The notes under the pieces: generated by a model | Databases searched by the model: none | The model's input: the letters and a program-made list of their open reading frames with translations, nothing else | Told to the model about the DNA's origin: nothing | Part shown: positions 34,802-43,760 of the stretch, piece by piece | How positions within the stretch are numbered: the first letter of the stretch is position 1 | Layout of the letters: every line of letters starts with the position of its first letter | Program-made: the position numbers and the translations under genes | Source: Winogradskyella alexanderae | GTDB lineage: Bacteria; Bacteroidota; Bacteroidia; Flavobacteriales; Flavobacteriaceae | Direction of reading: 5' to 3' | Assembly (NCBI RefSeq): GCF_020166335.1 | Contig: NZ_JAIUJR010000003.1 | Coordinates: forward strand, 186,001 to 250,000 | Length of the DNA: 64,000 nt

Positions 34802-37069
34802 ATGGCTCTTCAAACGGTGAAAATTATACTATCAGGTCAGGTTCAGGGAGTCGGTTTTCGGCCTTTTGTCTTTAATCTAGCTGAGGAATTTAAGGTAAAG
34901 GGTACGGTTTCTAACAATGAAGAAGGGCTAATTATTTTTGCTGAAGCGTCACAAAAAATAATAGCGTCCTTCTATAACGCTATTATTGATAGGGCGCCCA
35001 AAGTCTCAAAGATAAATAGTCATAATATATCTGAAATTGTTTGCCATAACTTCAATGATTTTAAGATTATTCCGTCGAAGAGTGATAGTAGACTGAATCT
35101 GCAACTTACTCCCGATTTTGGTATTTGTAATGCGTGTAAGCAAGAAATAATTGACCCTAATAATATTCGATATAAATACCCATTCACCACTTGCGTGCAT
35201 TGTGGTCCTCGTTGGGCAATCACAAAGACTTTTCCATTTGAACGACATCATACGAGTATGGATGAGTTTGAAATGTGCCAAAGGTGTAAGACCGAATATA
35301 ACAACCCAAGGAACAGACGTTTTCATTCTCAGACAAATTCATGCGATACATGTGGCATTCAACTTAAATTAATCGATAAGAATTCAAAACTGATATCAAA
35401 AGACAATAGCTCTATTTTTAAATCAATAAGAGAGTTATTTCTTGAAGGCCAAATTATTTCCGTCAAAAATACAAGCGGGTATTTATTGTGCTGTGATGCG
35501 AGAAATGAATCTGTTGTGCAAAAGTTGAGGAACAAAAAAAATCGTCCTGAAAAACCCTTTGCATTGCTATATCCTACTTTAGAAAAACTTAAAGACCACT
35601 ATGATATTAAACATGATATAGAAAAAGAAATTACTTCAGTAGAACGACCAATTGTGATAATTCCAAACTCAAAAAGTAATAATGGTCATATTGCAAAAAG
35701 CGTAGCTCCTGGATTAAATCAATTAGGAGTTATGTTACCTAATTCAGCACTTTTACAATTGATGGCTAATGAAATTGACTTTCCCATAGTTGCAACAAGT
35801 GGTAATGTAAGTGGTTCGCCAATTTTGAGTCATAATTCCGAAGCATTAGAACGCTTGAGTCCAATAGCCGACTATTTTTTACAACATAATCTGGACATTG
35901 AGCATCCTCAAGACGATTCAGTAATAAAATTCAGTTCTAATTTTAACCTAAGGGTTTTGTTTAGACGCTCTAGAGGTTTTGCACCTAACTACTATTCACA
36001 AAAAACCGTAAACAAGGCGAAGGTTATGGCCATGGGAGCACATTTAAAAAGTTCAATTGGGTTTATGCCCAATGATTATATTTACATAAGCCAGTATTTA
36101 GGTCACTTGGAAAATTATGGTGTTTATGAACGGTTTGTAAATGAAGTTTCTGGTTTCATCAGTATTTTTCAGCAACAACCTAATGTGGTTCTGGTTGATA
36201 AGCATCCATCATATCAAAGTACTATATATGGAAAGGAGCTTGCGAAATCATTGGGTGTAGAGCTTTATGAAATTCAACATCATAGAGCGCATTTTTCTTC
36301 ATTACTTTCAGAACATTCATTGTTCAATACTTCTAGCGAAATTTTGGGAGTAGTTTGGGATGGAACTGGTTATGGTGATGACAAGCAGATTTGGGGTGGT
36401 GAATTTTTTAAGTATTATCAAGGTAAGATGCAACGCATTAATTATTTTGACTATTTTGATTGGTTAGCAGGCGATAAAATGGCAAAGGAACCAAGATTGT
36501 CTCTGTTTTCATTGATTGAAGATGAAAAGACTCCTTGCATCTCCAGGAAATTCACTCCAGACGAGATTGTGATCTATGAGCAACTCAAGAAAAAAAATAG
36601 ACTGAAAACGTCTTCTGTTGGTAGGCTTTTTGATGCGGTAGCTTCATTGTTGGATATATGTGATATCAATACTTACGAAGGAGAAGCTGCAATAAAACTA
36701 GAAAATACAATAGGAGATTATGATATGTCGAAGTGCAAACGGTATGTTTCAGTTTCAAGTAACGCACATGTTCCTACTAAGGCTATAATTAAAGGCGTGC
36801 AATCAGATTTAGAAAAAGGGGTCAAAAAATCCCAGATTATCTGTAATTTTTTATTCACATTGGCCAATATAGTTTTAGGCGTTGCTAATCACTATGAAAT
36901 TAAAAGAATTGCCTGTACTGGTGGCGTCTTTCAGAATACTGTGCTTTTGGATATGCTTAAAGAATTGGCTGGAACCGATTATGAATTGTTTTTTAATTGT
37001 AACTTAAGTCCAAATGATGAGAATATTTCCTTAGGGCAAATGATGTATTATTTGAATGGGTTAGATTAA
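34802..37069 (+). CDS. hypF: carbamoyltransferase HypF
   Basis: HypF makes thiocarboxamide on HypE from carbamoyl phosphate, the source of the cyanide ligands. Domains in order: acylphosphatase (SGQVQGVGFRPFV), two zinc-finger-like CxxC pairs (CNACK/CVHCG and CQRCK/CDTCG), a YrdC-like domain (KNKKNRPEKPFALLYP) and a Kae1-like carbamoyltransferase domain (HHRAHFSS, VWDGTGYGDD, CTGGVFQN). I start at the ATG at 34802 (MALQTVK); the only extension upstream would use TTG. It is the first gene of hypF-hypD-hypE. Confidence 0.95.
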   Translation: MALQTVKIILSGQVQGVGFRPFVFNLAEEFKVKGTVSNNEEGLIIFAEASQKIIASFYNAIIDRAPKVSKINSHNISEIVCHNFNDFKIIPSKSDSRLNLQLTPDFGICNACKQEIIDPNNIRYKYPFTTCVHCGPRWAITKTFPFERHHTSMDEFEMCQRCKTEYNNPRNRRFHSQTNSCDTCGIQLKLIDKNSKLISKDNSSIFKSIRELFLEGQIISVKNTSGYLLCCDARNESVVQKLRNKKNRPEKPFALLYPTLEKLKDHYDIKHDIEKEITSVERPIVIIPNSKSNNGHIAKSVAPGLNQLGVMLPNSALLQLMANEIDFPIVATSGNVSGSPILSHNSEALERLSPIADYFLQHNLDIEHPQDDSVIKFSSNFNLRVLFRRSRGFAPNYYSQKTVNKAKVMAMGAHLKSSIGFMPNDYIYISQYLGHLENYGVYERFVNEVSGFISIFQQQPNVVLVDKHPSYQSTIYGKELAKSLGVELYEIQHHRAHFSSLLSEHSLFNTSSEILGVVWDGTGYGDDKQIWGGEFFKYYQGKMQRINYFDYFDWLAGDKMAKEPRLSLFSLIEDEKTPCISRKFTPDEIVIYEQLKKKNRLKTSSVGRLFDAVASLLDICDINTYEGEAAIKLENTIGDYDMSKCKRYVSVSSNAHVPTKAIIKGVQSDLEKGVKKSQIICNFLFTLANIVLGVANHYEIKRIACTGGVFQNTVLLDMLKELAGTDYELFFNCNLSPNDENISLGQMMYYLNGLD

Positions 37070-38160
37070 TGAAGTATTTAAATGAGTATAGAAACTTAGA
37101 GGCTACCAAACGCTTTTTGAAAAAGATTGAAAAATGCGTCACTATGCGGTGGAATATTATGGAAATCTGTGGAGGCCAAACGCATAGTTTGGTTAAAAAT
37201 GGAATTTTAGACCTGCTCCCTCAAAATGTACGAATGATTCATGGTCCGGGATGTCCTGTTTGTGTAACACCATTACATCTCATAGATAAAGCTATTGAGC
37301 TATTAGAAAATAATGTCATTGTCTGTTCTTTTGGGGATATGGTGAGAGTTCCAGGAAGTAAAAGAAGTCTTTTGGAAGCCAAAGCAGATGGTGGTGATTT
37401 GAGAATTTTGTATTCTCCAATGGAGGCGGTTACCATTGCAAAGCATAACCCTGACAGGGAAGTCGTATTTTTTGCTGTTGGTTTTGAGACAACAGCACCT
37501 GCAAATGCCTTATCCGTTTTGCACGCCCAGAAATTAGGTTTAAATAATTATTCTATTTTGGTATCTCATGTCCTTGTGCCACCTGCTATGGAGGCGATTC
37601 TAGACGATGAGTTTTGCAATGTAAATGCGTTTTTGGCAGCAGGCCATGTTTGCACAATAATGGGATATCAGGAGTATCATTCACTGGCCGAAAAATACAA
37701 AATACCAATAGTGGTAACTGGTTTTGAACCTGTGGATTTGGTAGAAGGGATCTATATGGCTGTTAAACAGTTGGAAAGTGGAGTTCATATAGTAGAGAAC
37801 CAGTATTCGAGAGCTGTTAAAGAAGTAGGTAATATCGCAGCAAAAGCAGTAATTGACACGGTATTCGAAATTGGTAATCGAGAATGGCGTGGCATTGGTA
37901 ATATTCCTAATAGTGGTTATGTTTTAACTAAACCCTTTAAGAGTTTTGATGCGGAGCAAAAATTTGGTATTGAAAACATTAAAGTTTCTGAAAATTCAGA
38001 CTGTATAGCAAGTGATATTCTAAAAGGAATAAAAAAACCAAATGAGTGCAAACAATTCGGTATTACTTGTAATCCTTCGAATCCTCTCGGTGCACCTATG
38101 GTTTCTTCCGAAGGTGCTTGTGCGGCATATTATCATTTTTCAAATCACCTTATTAATTAA
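37069..38160 (+). CDS. hypD: hydrogenase formation protein HypD
   Basis: HypD, with HypC, is the scaffold on which the Fe(CN)2CO group is built; it carries a [4Fe-4S] cluster. The 363-residue protein has EICGGQTHS, GPGCPVCVTP, FAVGFETTAPA, and several C-terminal Cys residues (CKQFGITCNP, EGACAAY) consistent with the cluster ligands. It overlaps the hypF stop by one base (TAATG). Confidence 0.95.
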   Translation: MKYLNEYRNLEATKRFLKKIEKCVTMRWNIMEICGGQTHSLVKNGILDLLPQNVRMIHGPGCPVCVTPLHLIDKAIELLENNVIVCSFGDMVRVPGSKRSLLEAKADGGDLRILYSPMEAVTIAKHNPDREVVFFAVGFETTAPANALSVLHAQKLGLNNYSILVSHVLVPPAMEAILDDEFCNVNAFLAAGHVCTIMGYQEYHSLAEKYKIPIVVTGFEPVDLVEGIYMAVKQLESGVHIVENQYSRAVKEVGNIAAKAVIDTVFEIGNREWRGIGNIPNSGYVLTKPFKSFDAEQKFGIENIKVSENSDCIASDILKGIKKPNECKQFGITCNPSNPLGAPMVSSEGACAAYYHFSNHLIN

Positions 38161-38162
38161 GA

Positions 38163-39188
38163 ATGGAAAAGAAACGATTTCGTTTTGATAAGATAAACTT
38201 AGGGCATGGTAGTGGTGGTATTATGACTAGGGAACTGTTGGATGAATTAATTTTTAAAACGTTTAACAATCCCTATCTAGATCAAAAGCATGATGGCTCT
38301 ATTGTTAATATTGAAGGTAAAATTGCAATCTCAACAGATAGCTTTGTTGTATCTCCAATATTTTTTAAAGGGGGAAATATTGGCGAATTGGCCGTAAATG
38401 GAACTGTGAACGATGTAGCCATGTGTGGTGCAATACCAAAGTATTTGTCATTAGCATTTATTGTAGAAGAAGGGCTAAAAGCAGATGCTTTTTCCGAAAT
38501 TGTTGAAACCATTAAAGCAACAGCAGATAGATGTGGTGTAGTGGTGATAACTGGTGATACAAAGGTTGTTGAAAGGGGCAAAGGCGATAAAATCTTTATA
38601 AATACTACAGGTTTTGGTGCAGTACATCCCGAAGCCGAAATTTCTGCTAAGCGAATTACAATCGGAGATAAAATTATCGTTAGTGGGAATATTGCCCAGC
38701 ATGGTATGGCTATTATGTCCCAGCGTGAGGGATTAAAATTTGAATCTGATATTGAAAGCGATACAACTAACTTAAACTTTTTAATAGAAGACCTTCTCAA
38801 TAGTTTTGGAGCTAAAATCAAGCTGTTTAGGGATCCTACGAGAGGAGGATTGGCTAGTACGCTGTCAGAAATAGCCACAGATACGAATATTGGTATTCTC
38901 ATAGAAGAAGATAAAATACCCTTGGAGAGGCAGGTAGCTGCTGCATGTGAAATCTTGGGATTGGATCCAATGTATGTGGCTAATGAGGGTGTTTTTGTGG
39001 CAATTGTTGATAGTGAAATAGCCTCAAACGTGGTTGCAATGATGAAACAGGATTCAAAAGGATTAAATGCTGTTTGTATTGGTGAAATAACCAATGATCA
39101 TAAGGGTAAAGTAGTAATGCAAAGTGCCATTGGAGGTAAACGCATAGTTACACCTTTAATAGGAGAGCATTTACCCAGGATATGTTAA
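38163..39188 (+). CDS. hypE: hydrogenase maturation protein HypE
   Basis: HypE dehydrates a C-terminal thiocarboxamide to thiocyanate, providing cyanide for the active-site iron. The 341-residue PurM-like protein starts with the LGHGSGG motif, has DSFVVSP (nucleotide-binding), GDTKVVERG and RDPTRGGLA, and ends in PRIC, whose terminal Cys is the modified residue. It is 2 bp after hypD and overlaps the convergent nickel-transporter gene by 4 bp. Confidence 0.95.
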   Translation: MEKKRFRFDKINLGHGSGGIMTRELLDELIFKTFNNPYLDQKHDGSIVNIEGKIAISTDSFVVSPIFFKGGNIGELAVNGTVNDVAMCGAIPKYLSLAFIVEEGLKADAFSEIVETIKATADRCGVVVITGDTKVVERGKGDKIFINTTGFGAVHPEAEISAKRITIGDKIIVSGNIAQHGMAIMSQREGLKFESDIESDTTNLNFLIEDLLNSFGAKIKLFRDPTRGGLASTLSEIATDTNIGILIEEDKIPLERQVAAACEILGLDPMYVANEGVFVAIVDSEIASNVVAMMKQDSKGLNAVCIGEITNDHKGKVVMQSAIGGKRIVTPLIGEHLPRIC

Positions 39189-39889
39189 TTCATGAACACC
39201 CAATAAGTGCCAATAATAATTGCACACAGGCCAACGGCTAATCGAGCACCTTTGAAGAAATTAGGATTATGCTCATTTTTAGATAGGGTAGCAACTTTTC
39301 CAATTACAAATGCAAATGCCGTCATAGCTAAGATAATCCCGATACATGACCCTACAACATAAAGAATAGAGTCGAGTTGATTATCAAAGCCTAAAACAGG
39401 TATGAAAAGAATAAAATGTGCAACACCAGCGAAACCATGGAGTAAACCGATTGAGAAGGACGCAAAATAACTTTGTTTCATATCTTTGGTATGCCTGTGA
39501 TCGTGATTTTTCTCGCTTTTATGTATGTGCTTATGGCTGTGTATAATCGGCACATTTTCAGTATGTATGTGTAAGTGTTTGTGATTGGTATTCTTCCAAA
39601 AAATTTTGTAAAGCGCCCAGACACCAATCCCAACAAGTACAAGTCCTACAAGCTGTTCACTGTAATTTGATATTTTTTCAATGGGAATTAGGTTTTTAAA
39701 CAAAAAAAACAACAAGCCTATTGAAACCATTCCAACAATATGGCCTATACTCCAAGAAAGACCTATTTTCCAGGCTTTTTTTTTAGACTCAATTACAAAA
39801 GGGGCTACAGCTGCTAAATGATCAGGGCCCGTAATAACATGTAATGCTGATGCGAGTATTCCCGCAACTAATGAAAATTCAGATATCAT
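39185..39889 (-). CDS. nickel transporter, UreH/NiCoT-like, with His-rich loop
   Basis: The 234-residue protein has about six transmembrane helices. The first contains HVITGPDHLAAV, a UreH-like version of the H-x4-D-H nickel/cobalt motif, and a cytoplasmic loop (~residues 103-135) holds about 14 His residues. A GLLHGFAGVAH segment in the fourth helix has two further His. The position beside the hyp genes and the convergent overlap with hypE support nickel supply for hydrogenase rather than sulfite export. An ATGA-N6-TCAT site lies upstream. Confidence 0.8.
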   Translation of the reverse strand: MISEFSLVAGILASALHVITGPDHLAAVAPFVIESKKKAWKIGLSWSIGHIVGMVSIGLLFFLFKNLIPIEKISNYSEQLVGLVLVGIGVWALYKIFWKNTNHKHLHIHTENVPIIHSHKHIHKSEKNHDHRHTKDMKQSYFASFSIGLLHGFAGVAHFILFIPVLGFDNQLDSILYVVGSCIGIILAMTAFAFVIGKVATLSKNEHNPNFFKGARLAVGLCAIIIGTYWVFMN

Positions 39890-39987
39890 ACATTAATTTG
39901 GCACAAGTTAGAATAACCATTTTTCTGCTATTCGATTTTATAAATCTTCAGTGAAGGCTAAATTGCCAAATTATTTATTACTAGATC

Positions 39988-40001
39988 ATGATAGAAGTCA
40001 T
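39988..40001. promoter_or_regulatory. ATGA-N6-TCAT operator-like site upstream of the nickel transporter
   Basis: ATGATAGAAGTCAT is centred about 105 bp upstream of the transporter ATG and just downstream of the stop of the lipoprotein gene at 40013. It shares the GTAA-type right flank with the hoxEF1 site. Confidence 0.55.
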
Positions 40002-40012
40002 GTAATACTTAA

Positions 40013-40492
40013 TTATTCTATCCTGACATAATTTTCCGAGTAGATCCGGTTTCCGTCCTCATCGATTTCGATTTGCTCAAAGCGATCTGGTCCAAGTTCA
40101 AACTGAAATACAAACTCTTGTTGTTCTTCAATCACATCATTCATAAAAGCTGAGCCAAATTCTAATACTTCAGTTAGTAGGCCATCGTCATAGGTGTAAG
40201 AGCCATATCCGAAAAATTCAATGGAATCTGTTTTTAACAGTTTGCACCACATGACTTTGGTGTCTGTATACATCTTAATTTGTCTAGATAAGGTATTATT
40301 TTCAAAAGAATCTACAACTTTGTTGTCTTGATAATTATAGAATCCCTTTAGTTCCCACGCACCCTTTAGTCCATTTTTCTTTGAAGTAATTGCTTCTACT
40401 TCTTCTGATGATTCACTTTTGTCTGTGTTGCTGTCTGCACAGGACGATATAAACACAAAAATGAGGCAAATAATAAAAAACTTGATTTTCAT
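40013..40492 (-). CDS. uncharacterised lipoprotein
   Basis: The 159-residue protein has a signal peptide and lipobox (IFVFISSC, Cys at residue 18). The mature part begins with a Ser/Glu-rich linker and then shows beta-type segments, including KGAWELKGFYNY, which recalls the first strand of lipocalin-like domains. No function can be assigned. It lies between the nickel transporter and divergent trxB. Confidence 0.55.
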   Translation of the reverse strand: MKIKFFIICLIFVFISSCADSNTDKSESSEEVEAITSKKNGLKGAWELKGFYNYQDNKVVDSFENNTLSRQIKMYTDTKVMWCKLLKTDSIEFFGYGSYTYDDGLLTEVLEFGSAFMNDVIEEQQEFVFQFELGPDRFEQIEIDEDGNRIYSENYVRIE

Positions 40493-40622
40493 GATTTAGT
40501 TGATTTAGCTGTTTGACCCTTTTAAATTACAAAATTTAAAGCAGAAATTGAGTGTATTAACCAAATTTATAATGCTATAATAAGTGTTGATAACTTATCT
40601 GTAAGGATTAGGTCAAAAATCC

Positions 40623-40630
40623 TACTTTTG
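40623..40630 (+). promoter_or_regulatory. candidate -7 promoter box (TACTTTTG) for trxB
   Basis: TACTTTTG matches TAnnTTTG exactly, 22 bp before the trxB ATG at 40652. No TTG element is seen at the normal spacing upstream. Confidence 0.45.
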
Positions 40631-40651
40631 CTACATAGTAAAAACATATTT

Positions 40652-41635
40652 ATGTCAGATACGATTGAAAAAGTTAAATGCTTAATTATAGGCTCAGGAC
40701 CAGCAGGCTATACAGCAGCCATTTATGCTTCAAGAGCTAATATGGAACCTGTTTTATATCAAGGTGAACAACCTGGTGGTCAGTTAACTACTACTAATGA
40801 TGTTGAGAATTTTCCTGGTTATCCTGATGGGATAACAGGTCCTGAAATGATGATTCAATTACAAAAACAAGCGGAACGGTTTGGAACTGATGTTCGTCAT
40901 GGATGGGTTACTAAAGTAGACTTTTCAGGAGACCTTCATAAAGTATGGGTTAATGATGAAAAAGAAATCCACGCCTCTACAGTAATTATATCTACTGGTG
41001 CCTCGGCGAAGTACTTAGGATTGCCGTCTGAGCAAAAATACCTACAGCTTGGAGGTGGTGTATCTGCTTGTGCCGTGTGTGATGGATTCTTTTATAGAAA
41101 TCAAGAAGTTGTTATTGTTGGCGCTGGAGATTCAGCCTGCGAAGAAGCTCATTATTTATCAAAGCTATGTAAAAAAGTAACCATGCTTGTTAGGCGAGAT
41201 GAGTTCAGAGCTTCTAAAATCATGGAGGCAAGGGTGCGCAATACAAAGAATATTGAGATATTACATAATACTGAAACTGTCGAGGTATTAGGTGATGGAC
41301 AGGTAGTAACAGGTGTTAGGGCAAAGAATAACATATCTGGTGAAGAATTTGACATACCAGCTACAGGTTTCTTTGTTGCTATAGGTCACAAGCCAAATAC
41401 GGATATCTTTAAAGATTATTTGGATTTAGACGAAACCGGTTATATCATTAATGCACAGCCTGGAACAAGCAAGACAAATGTAGAAGGTGTATTTGTGAGC
41501 GGAGACGCGGCAGATCATGTTTACAGACAAGCTATTACAGCCGCAGGAACAGGTTGTATGGCCGCTTTGGATGCCGAACGCTATTTGGCGGCAAAAGAGG
41601 CAGATTTTGAAGTTTCTACATCTACTTACAATTAA
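40652..41635 (+). CDS. trxB: thioredoxin-disulfide reductase
   Basis: TrxB transfers electrons from NADPH to thioredoxin. The protein (327 residues from the ATG at 40652) has the FAD motif IIGSGPAGYTAAIYA, the redox-active disulfide CAVCDG, the NADPH motif IVGAGDSACEEA, and the C-terminal FAD motif GVFVSGDAADH. The earlier in-frame start would be TTG. A terminator follows at about 41657. Confidence 0.95.
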   Translation: MSDTIEKVKCLIIGSGPAGYTAAIYASRANMEPVLYQGEQPGGQLTTTNDVENFPGYPDGITGPEMMIQLQKQAERFGTDVRHGWVTKVDFSGDLHKVWVNDEKEIHASTVIISTGASAKYLGLPSEQKYLQLGGGVSACAVCDGFFYRNQEVVIVGAGDSACEEAHYLSKLCKKVTMLVRRDEFRASKIMEARVRNTKNIEILHNTETVEVLGDGQVVTGVRAKNNISGEEFDIPATGFFVAIGHKPNTDIFKDYLDLDETGYIINAQPGTSKTNVEGVFVSGDAADHVYRQAITAAGTGCMAALDAERYLAAKEADFEVSTSTYN

Positions 41636-41656
41636 TTCCATTAATTAATCAATATA

Positions 41657-41686
41657 AAAGCCGAAGTTTTTACTTTGGCTTTTTTG
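41657..41686 (+). terminator. rho-independent terminator after trxB
   Basis: AAAGCCGAAG pairs with CTTTGGCTTT (one G-U pair) around a 6-nt loop and is followed by a T-run. Confidence 0.75.
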
Positions 41687-41743
41687 TTGTATTATCAGAA
41701 AAACTTCTATTTAATTGCCATATTACTAAAATAATTTATTTAT

Positions 41744-41757
41744 ATGACAATTATCAT
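41744..41757. promoter_or_regulatory. ATGA-N6-TCAT operator-like site upstream of yceI-porin
   Basis: ATGACAATTATCAT lies in a wider near-palindrome (TTTAT...ATAAAT) and is centred 57 bp upstream of the yceI ATG. A near-consensus -7 box AATCTTTG (41780-41787) is 33 bp downstream of its centre, so the site would be near -40 of the transcript, as expected for a class II activator. Confidence 0.6.
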
Positions 41758-41807
41758 AAATTATAATTGAATTTGTAAGAATCTTTGTATTCGAAAAATC
41801 AATTATT

Positions 41808-42401
41808 ATGTTACAATTACCCCCTTTAAAACGTCTATTGAGATTCATTATTTATTCTATTCTTTTTTCTTTCCAGTTCTTATTAAGTCAAACATACAAC
41901 TTAAATAATGATACTTCCTTTTTAGAAGTTCATGGCACTTCATCACTTCACGATTGGCATGTTGATGCTCAAAGTCAATATGGTGATGCAAATATATCAT
42001 TTGAGAATGTTCTAGAAATTAAGACACTGAATTTTTCAGTTATCTCTGAAAGTCTTAAAAGTGGTAAGTCTGGCATGGATAAAAATACATATAAGGCTTT
42101 AAAAACTGACTCATATAACAAAATTGACTTTAATCTAAAAAGCGTAGAGGCAACAAAAAGAATTAATGAAAACCATTACAAAATTTACGCTTTAGGTGAT
42201 TTAACAATTTGTGGAGTGACTAAAAGTGTACCGATTGAGTTTAGTATGAGAGTGGAGGATAATCAATTATTGATAGAAGGAGAAAAACCGCTTTTAATGA
42301 CTGACTATGGTATTGAGCCTCCAAAGGCTTTGTTCGGAACAATTAAAACAGGTAATGAAATTAATGTTGTATTCAAAGCCGTTTATGAAACAAAAAAATA
42401 A
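41808..42401 (+). CDS. YceI family periplasmic protein, copy 1
   Basis: YceI proteins are lipocalin-like barrels that bind polyprenyl lipids. This 197-residue copy has a signal segment (residues ~12-30), then LEVHGTSSLHDWHVDAQ (family-typical strand 1 with S-x-H-D-W), KSGKSGMDKNTYKALK (matching the conserved M-D-x-x-x-y-x-A-L-K), and FKAVYET at the end. It starts the yceI-porin unit, 28 bp ahead of the porin gene. Confidence 0.85.
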   Translation: MLQLPPLKRLLRFIIYSILFSFQFLLSQTYNLNNDTSFLEVHGTSSLHDWHVDAQSQYGDANISFENVLEIKTLNFSVISESLKSGKSGMDKNTYKALKTDSYNKIDFNLKSVEATKRINENHYKIYALGDLTICGVTKSVPIEFSMRVEDNQLLIEGEKPLLMTDYGIEPPKALFGTIKTGNEINVVFKAVYETKK

Positions 42402-42429
42402 AAAGAATTTTAACTAAATAAACCTTAAT

Positions 42430-43695
42430 ATGAAATCAATTAAAAAATTTTTAAGCTTTATAATTATTTTGACTATAGGGCTTAATGTAAGTGCACAAAA
42501 CAAAAGAGATTTAGACAACTTCAGGCCTCGGGACCAAAGAGGGATTAATGTATTTGAAGAGCCTAAAGACTCAGTAACATCCTTTGAAAATTTAAAAGTA
42601 AGAATTGGTGGAGCTTCTACGCTGCAGTATCAGTCTGTAAACCACGAAAATTCTGGAGCAGTACCTTTAGTGTCACTAGGTGACAACTTTAATCTTGCTA
42701 CTGCTAATTTGGATGTTGATGTTCAACTTTATGATGGTGTAAGAATGCACTTGAGAACCTATTTGTCTGCACGCCACCATCCTGAAGCATGGGTTAAAGG
42801 CGGCTATATTTTAATCGATAAGCTTGACTTTGTTAGTGAAGGCTTTATGGAAGATTGGATGAAATATTTGACATTCAAGTTTGGGCATATGGAAATTAAT
42901 TATGGCGATGCACACTTTAGAAGAACTGATAATGCTCAGGCCATTTATAATCCTTTTGTGGGTAATTATTTAATGGATGCATTTAATACTGAGGTCGGAT
43001 TTGAAGTTTATTATCGTAGAAACGGCTGGATAGCAATGTTGGGGATGACCAATGGCAGATTAAATCAATCGCCAGTGGAAACTAATACAAAAGCCTCATT
43101 CCTTGCAAAGTTGGGTTATGATAAACAGTTTAATGATGATTTTAGATTTAGATTGACTGGATCTTTATACTCTACAGGAGAGTCTTCTAAAAACTTTTTG
43201 TATGATGGTGATAGAGCAGGTTCGAGATATTATCTTGTTTTAGAGGAGGAAGGATCTTCTGCAGTAAGTCAATTCAGATCTGGACGAGTTGATCCTGGTC
43301 TTGATACTGAACTTACTTCCATTATGATTAACCCTTTTATTAGATATAAAGGATTAGAATTCTTTGGAATTTATGAAAATGCTAAAGGCAAAGGTTTTGG
43401 GCCTAATCCTCCAAGCAGAACTTATAATCATTATGCTGCTGACGTTATATATAGATTTGGCGAAACTGAAGACTTTTATGTTGGTGGTAGATATAGCTAT
43501 GTAGATGGTGAGCTTACTGGAACACAAGACATAAGTGTAGATCGTCTTCAATTAGGTGCAGGCTGGTTCATGACAAAAAATATTTTAGCCAAATTAGAGT
43601 ATGTAAATCAAACGTATTCAGATTTTCCAACTGGAGATATCTTAAATGGCGGTGAATTTAAAGGTCTAATGATGGAGGCTGTAATAAGCTTCTAA
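42430..43695 (+). CDS. outer-membrane porin-like beta-barrel protein
   Basis: The 421-residue protein has a signal peptide ending in VSAQ, a short periplasmic plug-like N-terminus, and many alternating amphipathic strands ending in F (terminal AVISF), typical of an outer-membrane beta barrel. Segments such as MRMHL-type strands and HMEINYGDAHFRRTDNAQA resemble phosphate-selective-porin-like (OprP/OprO) folds, but no substrate can be assigned. A terminator-like hairpin follows. Confidence 0.75.
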   Translation: MKSIKKFLSFIIILTIGLNVSAQNKRDLDNFRPRDQRGINVFEEPKDSVTSFENLKVRIGGASTLQYQSVNHENSGAVPLVSLGDNFNLATANLDVDVQLYDGVRMHLRTYLSARHHPEAWVKGGYILIDKLDFVSEGFMEDWMKYLTFKFGHMEINYGDAHFRRTDNAQAIYNPFVGNYLMDAFNTEVGFEVYYRRNGWIAMLGMTNGRLNQSPVETNTKASFLAKLGYDKQFNDDFRFRLTGSLYSTGESSKNFLYDGDRAGSRYYLVLEEEGSSAVSQFRSGRVDPGLDTELTSIMINPFIRYKGLEFFGIYENAKGKGFGPNPPSRTYNHYAADVIYRFGETEDFYVGGRYSYVDGELTGTQDISVDRLQLGAGWFMTKNILAKLEYVNQTYSDFPTGDILNGGEFKGLMMEAVISF

Positions 43696-43713
43696 AATCT
43701 AAAATAAAATAAA

Positions 43714-43748
43714 GGGGGTCTCGTTATTTGGTGACCTCCTTTTTTTTT
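43714..43748 (+). terminator. rho-independent terminator after porin gene
   Basis: GGGGGTC (43714-43720) pairs with GACCTCC (43733-43739, one G-U pair) and is followed by a 9-nt T-run. It separates the porin from the second yceI gene, 12 bp before that gene's ATG. Confidence 0.8.
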
Positions 43749-43760
43749 ATAAATTTAAAA

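Noticed and set aside
38282..39094. Long open frame on the minus strand inside hypE (270 codons)
   Set aside because: It lies wholly within hypE, whose motifs (LGHGSGG, RDPTRGG, PRIC) are complete, and the antisense reading has a low-complexity Ser/Ile/Pro composition with no recognisable domain.
39185..39889. Sulfite exporter TauE-type function for the transporter
   Set aside because: The GPDHLAAV motif, His-rich loop and position among hyp genes point to nickel; the fold similarity alone is not enough for the TauE call.
24784..41640. Direct repeat of the tRNA-Pro 3' end marking the far edge of an integrated element
   Set aside because: No second copy of the GGTTCGAATCC-type tRNA tail was seen between the island and trxB, and no integrase or transposase gene is present.
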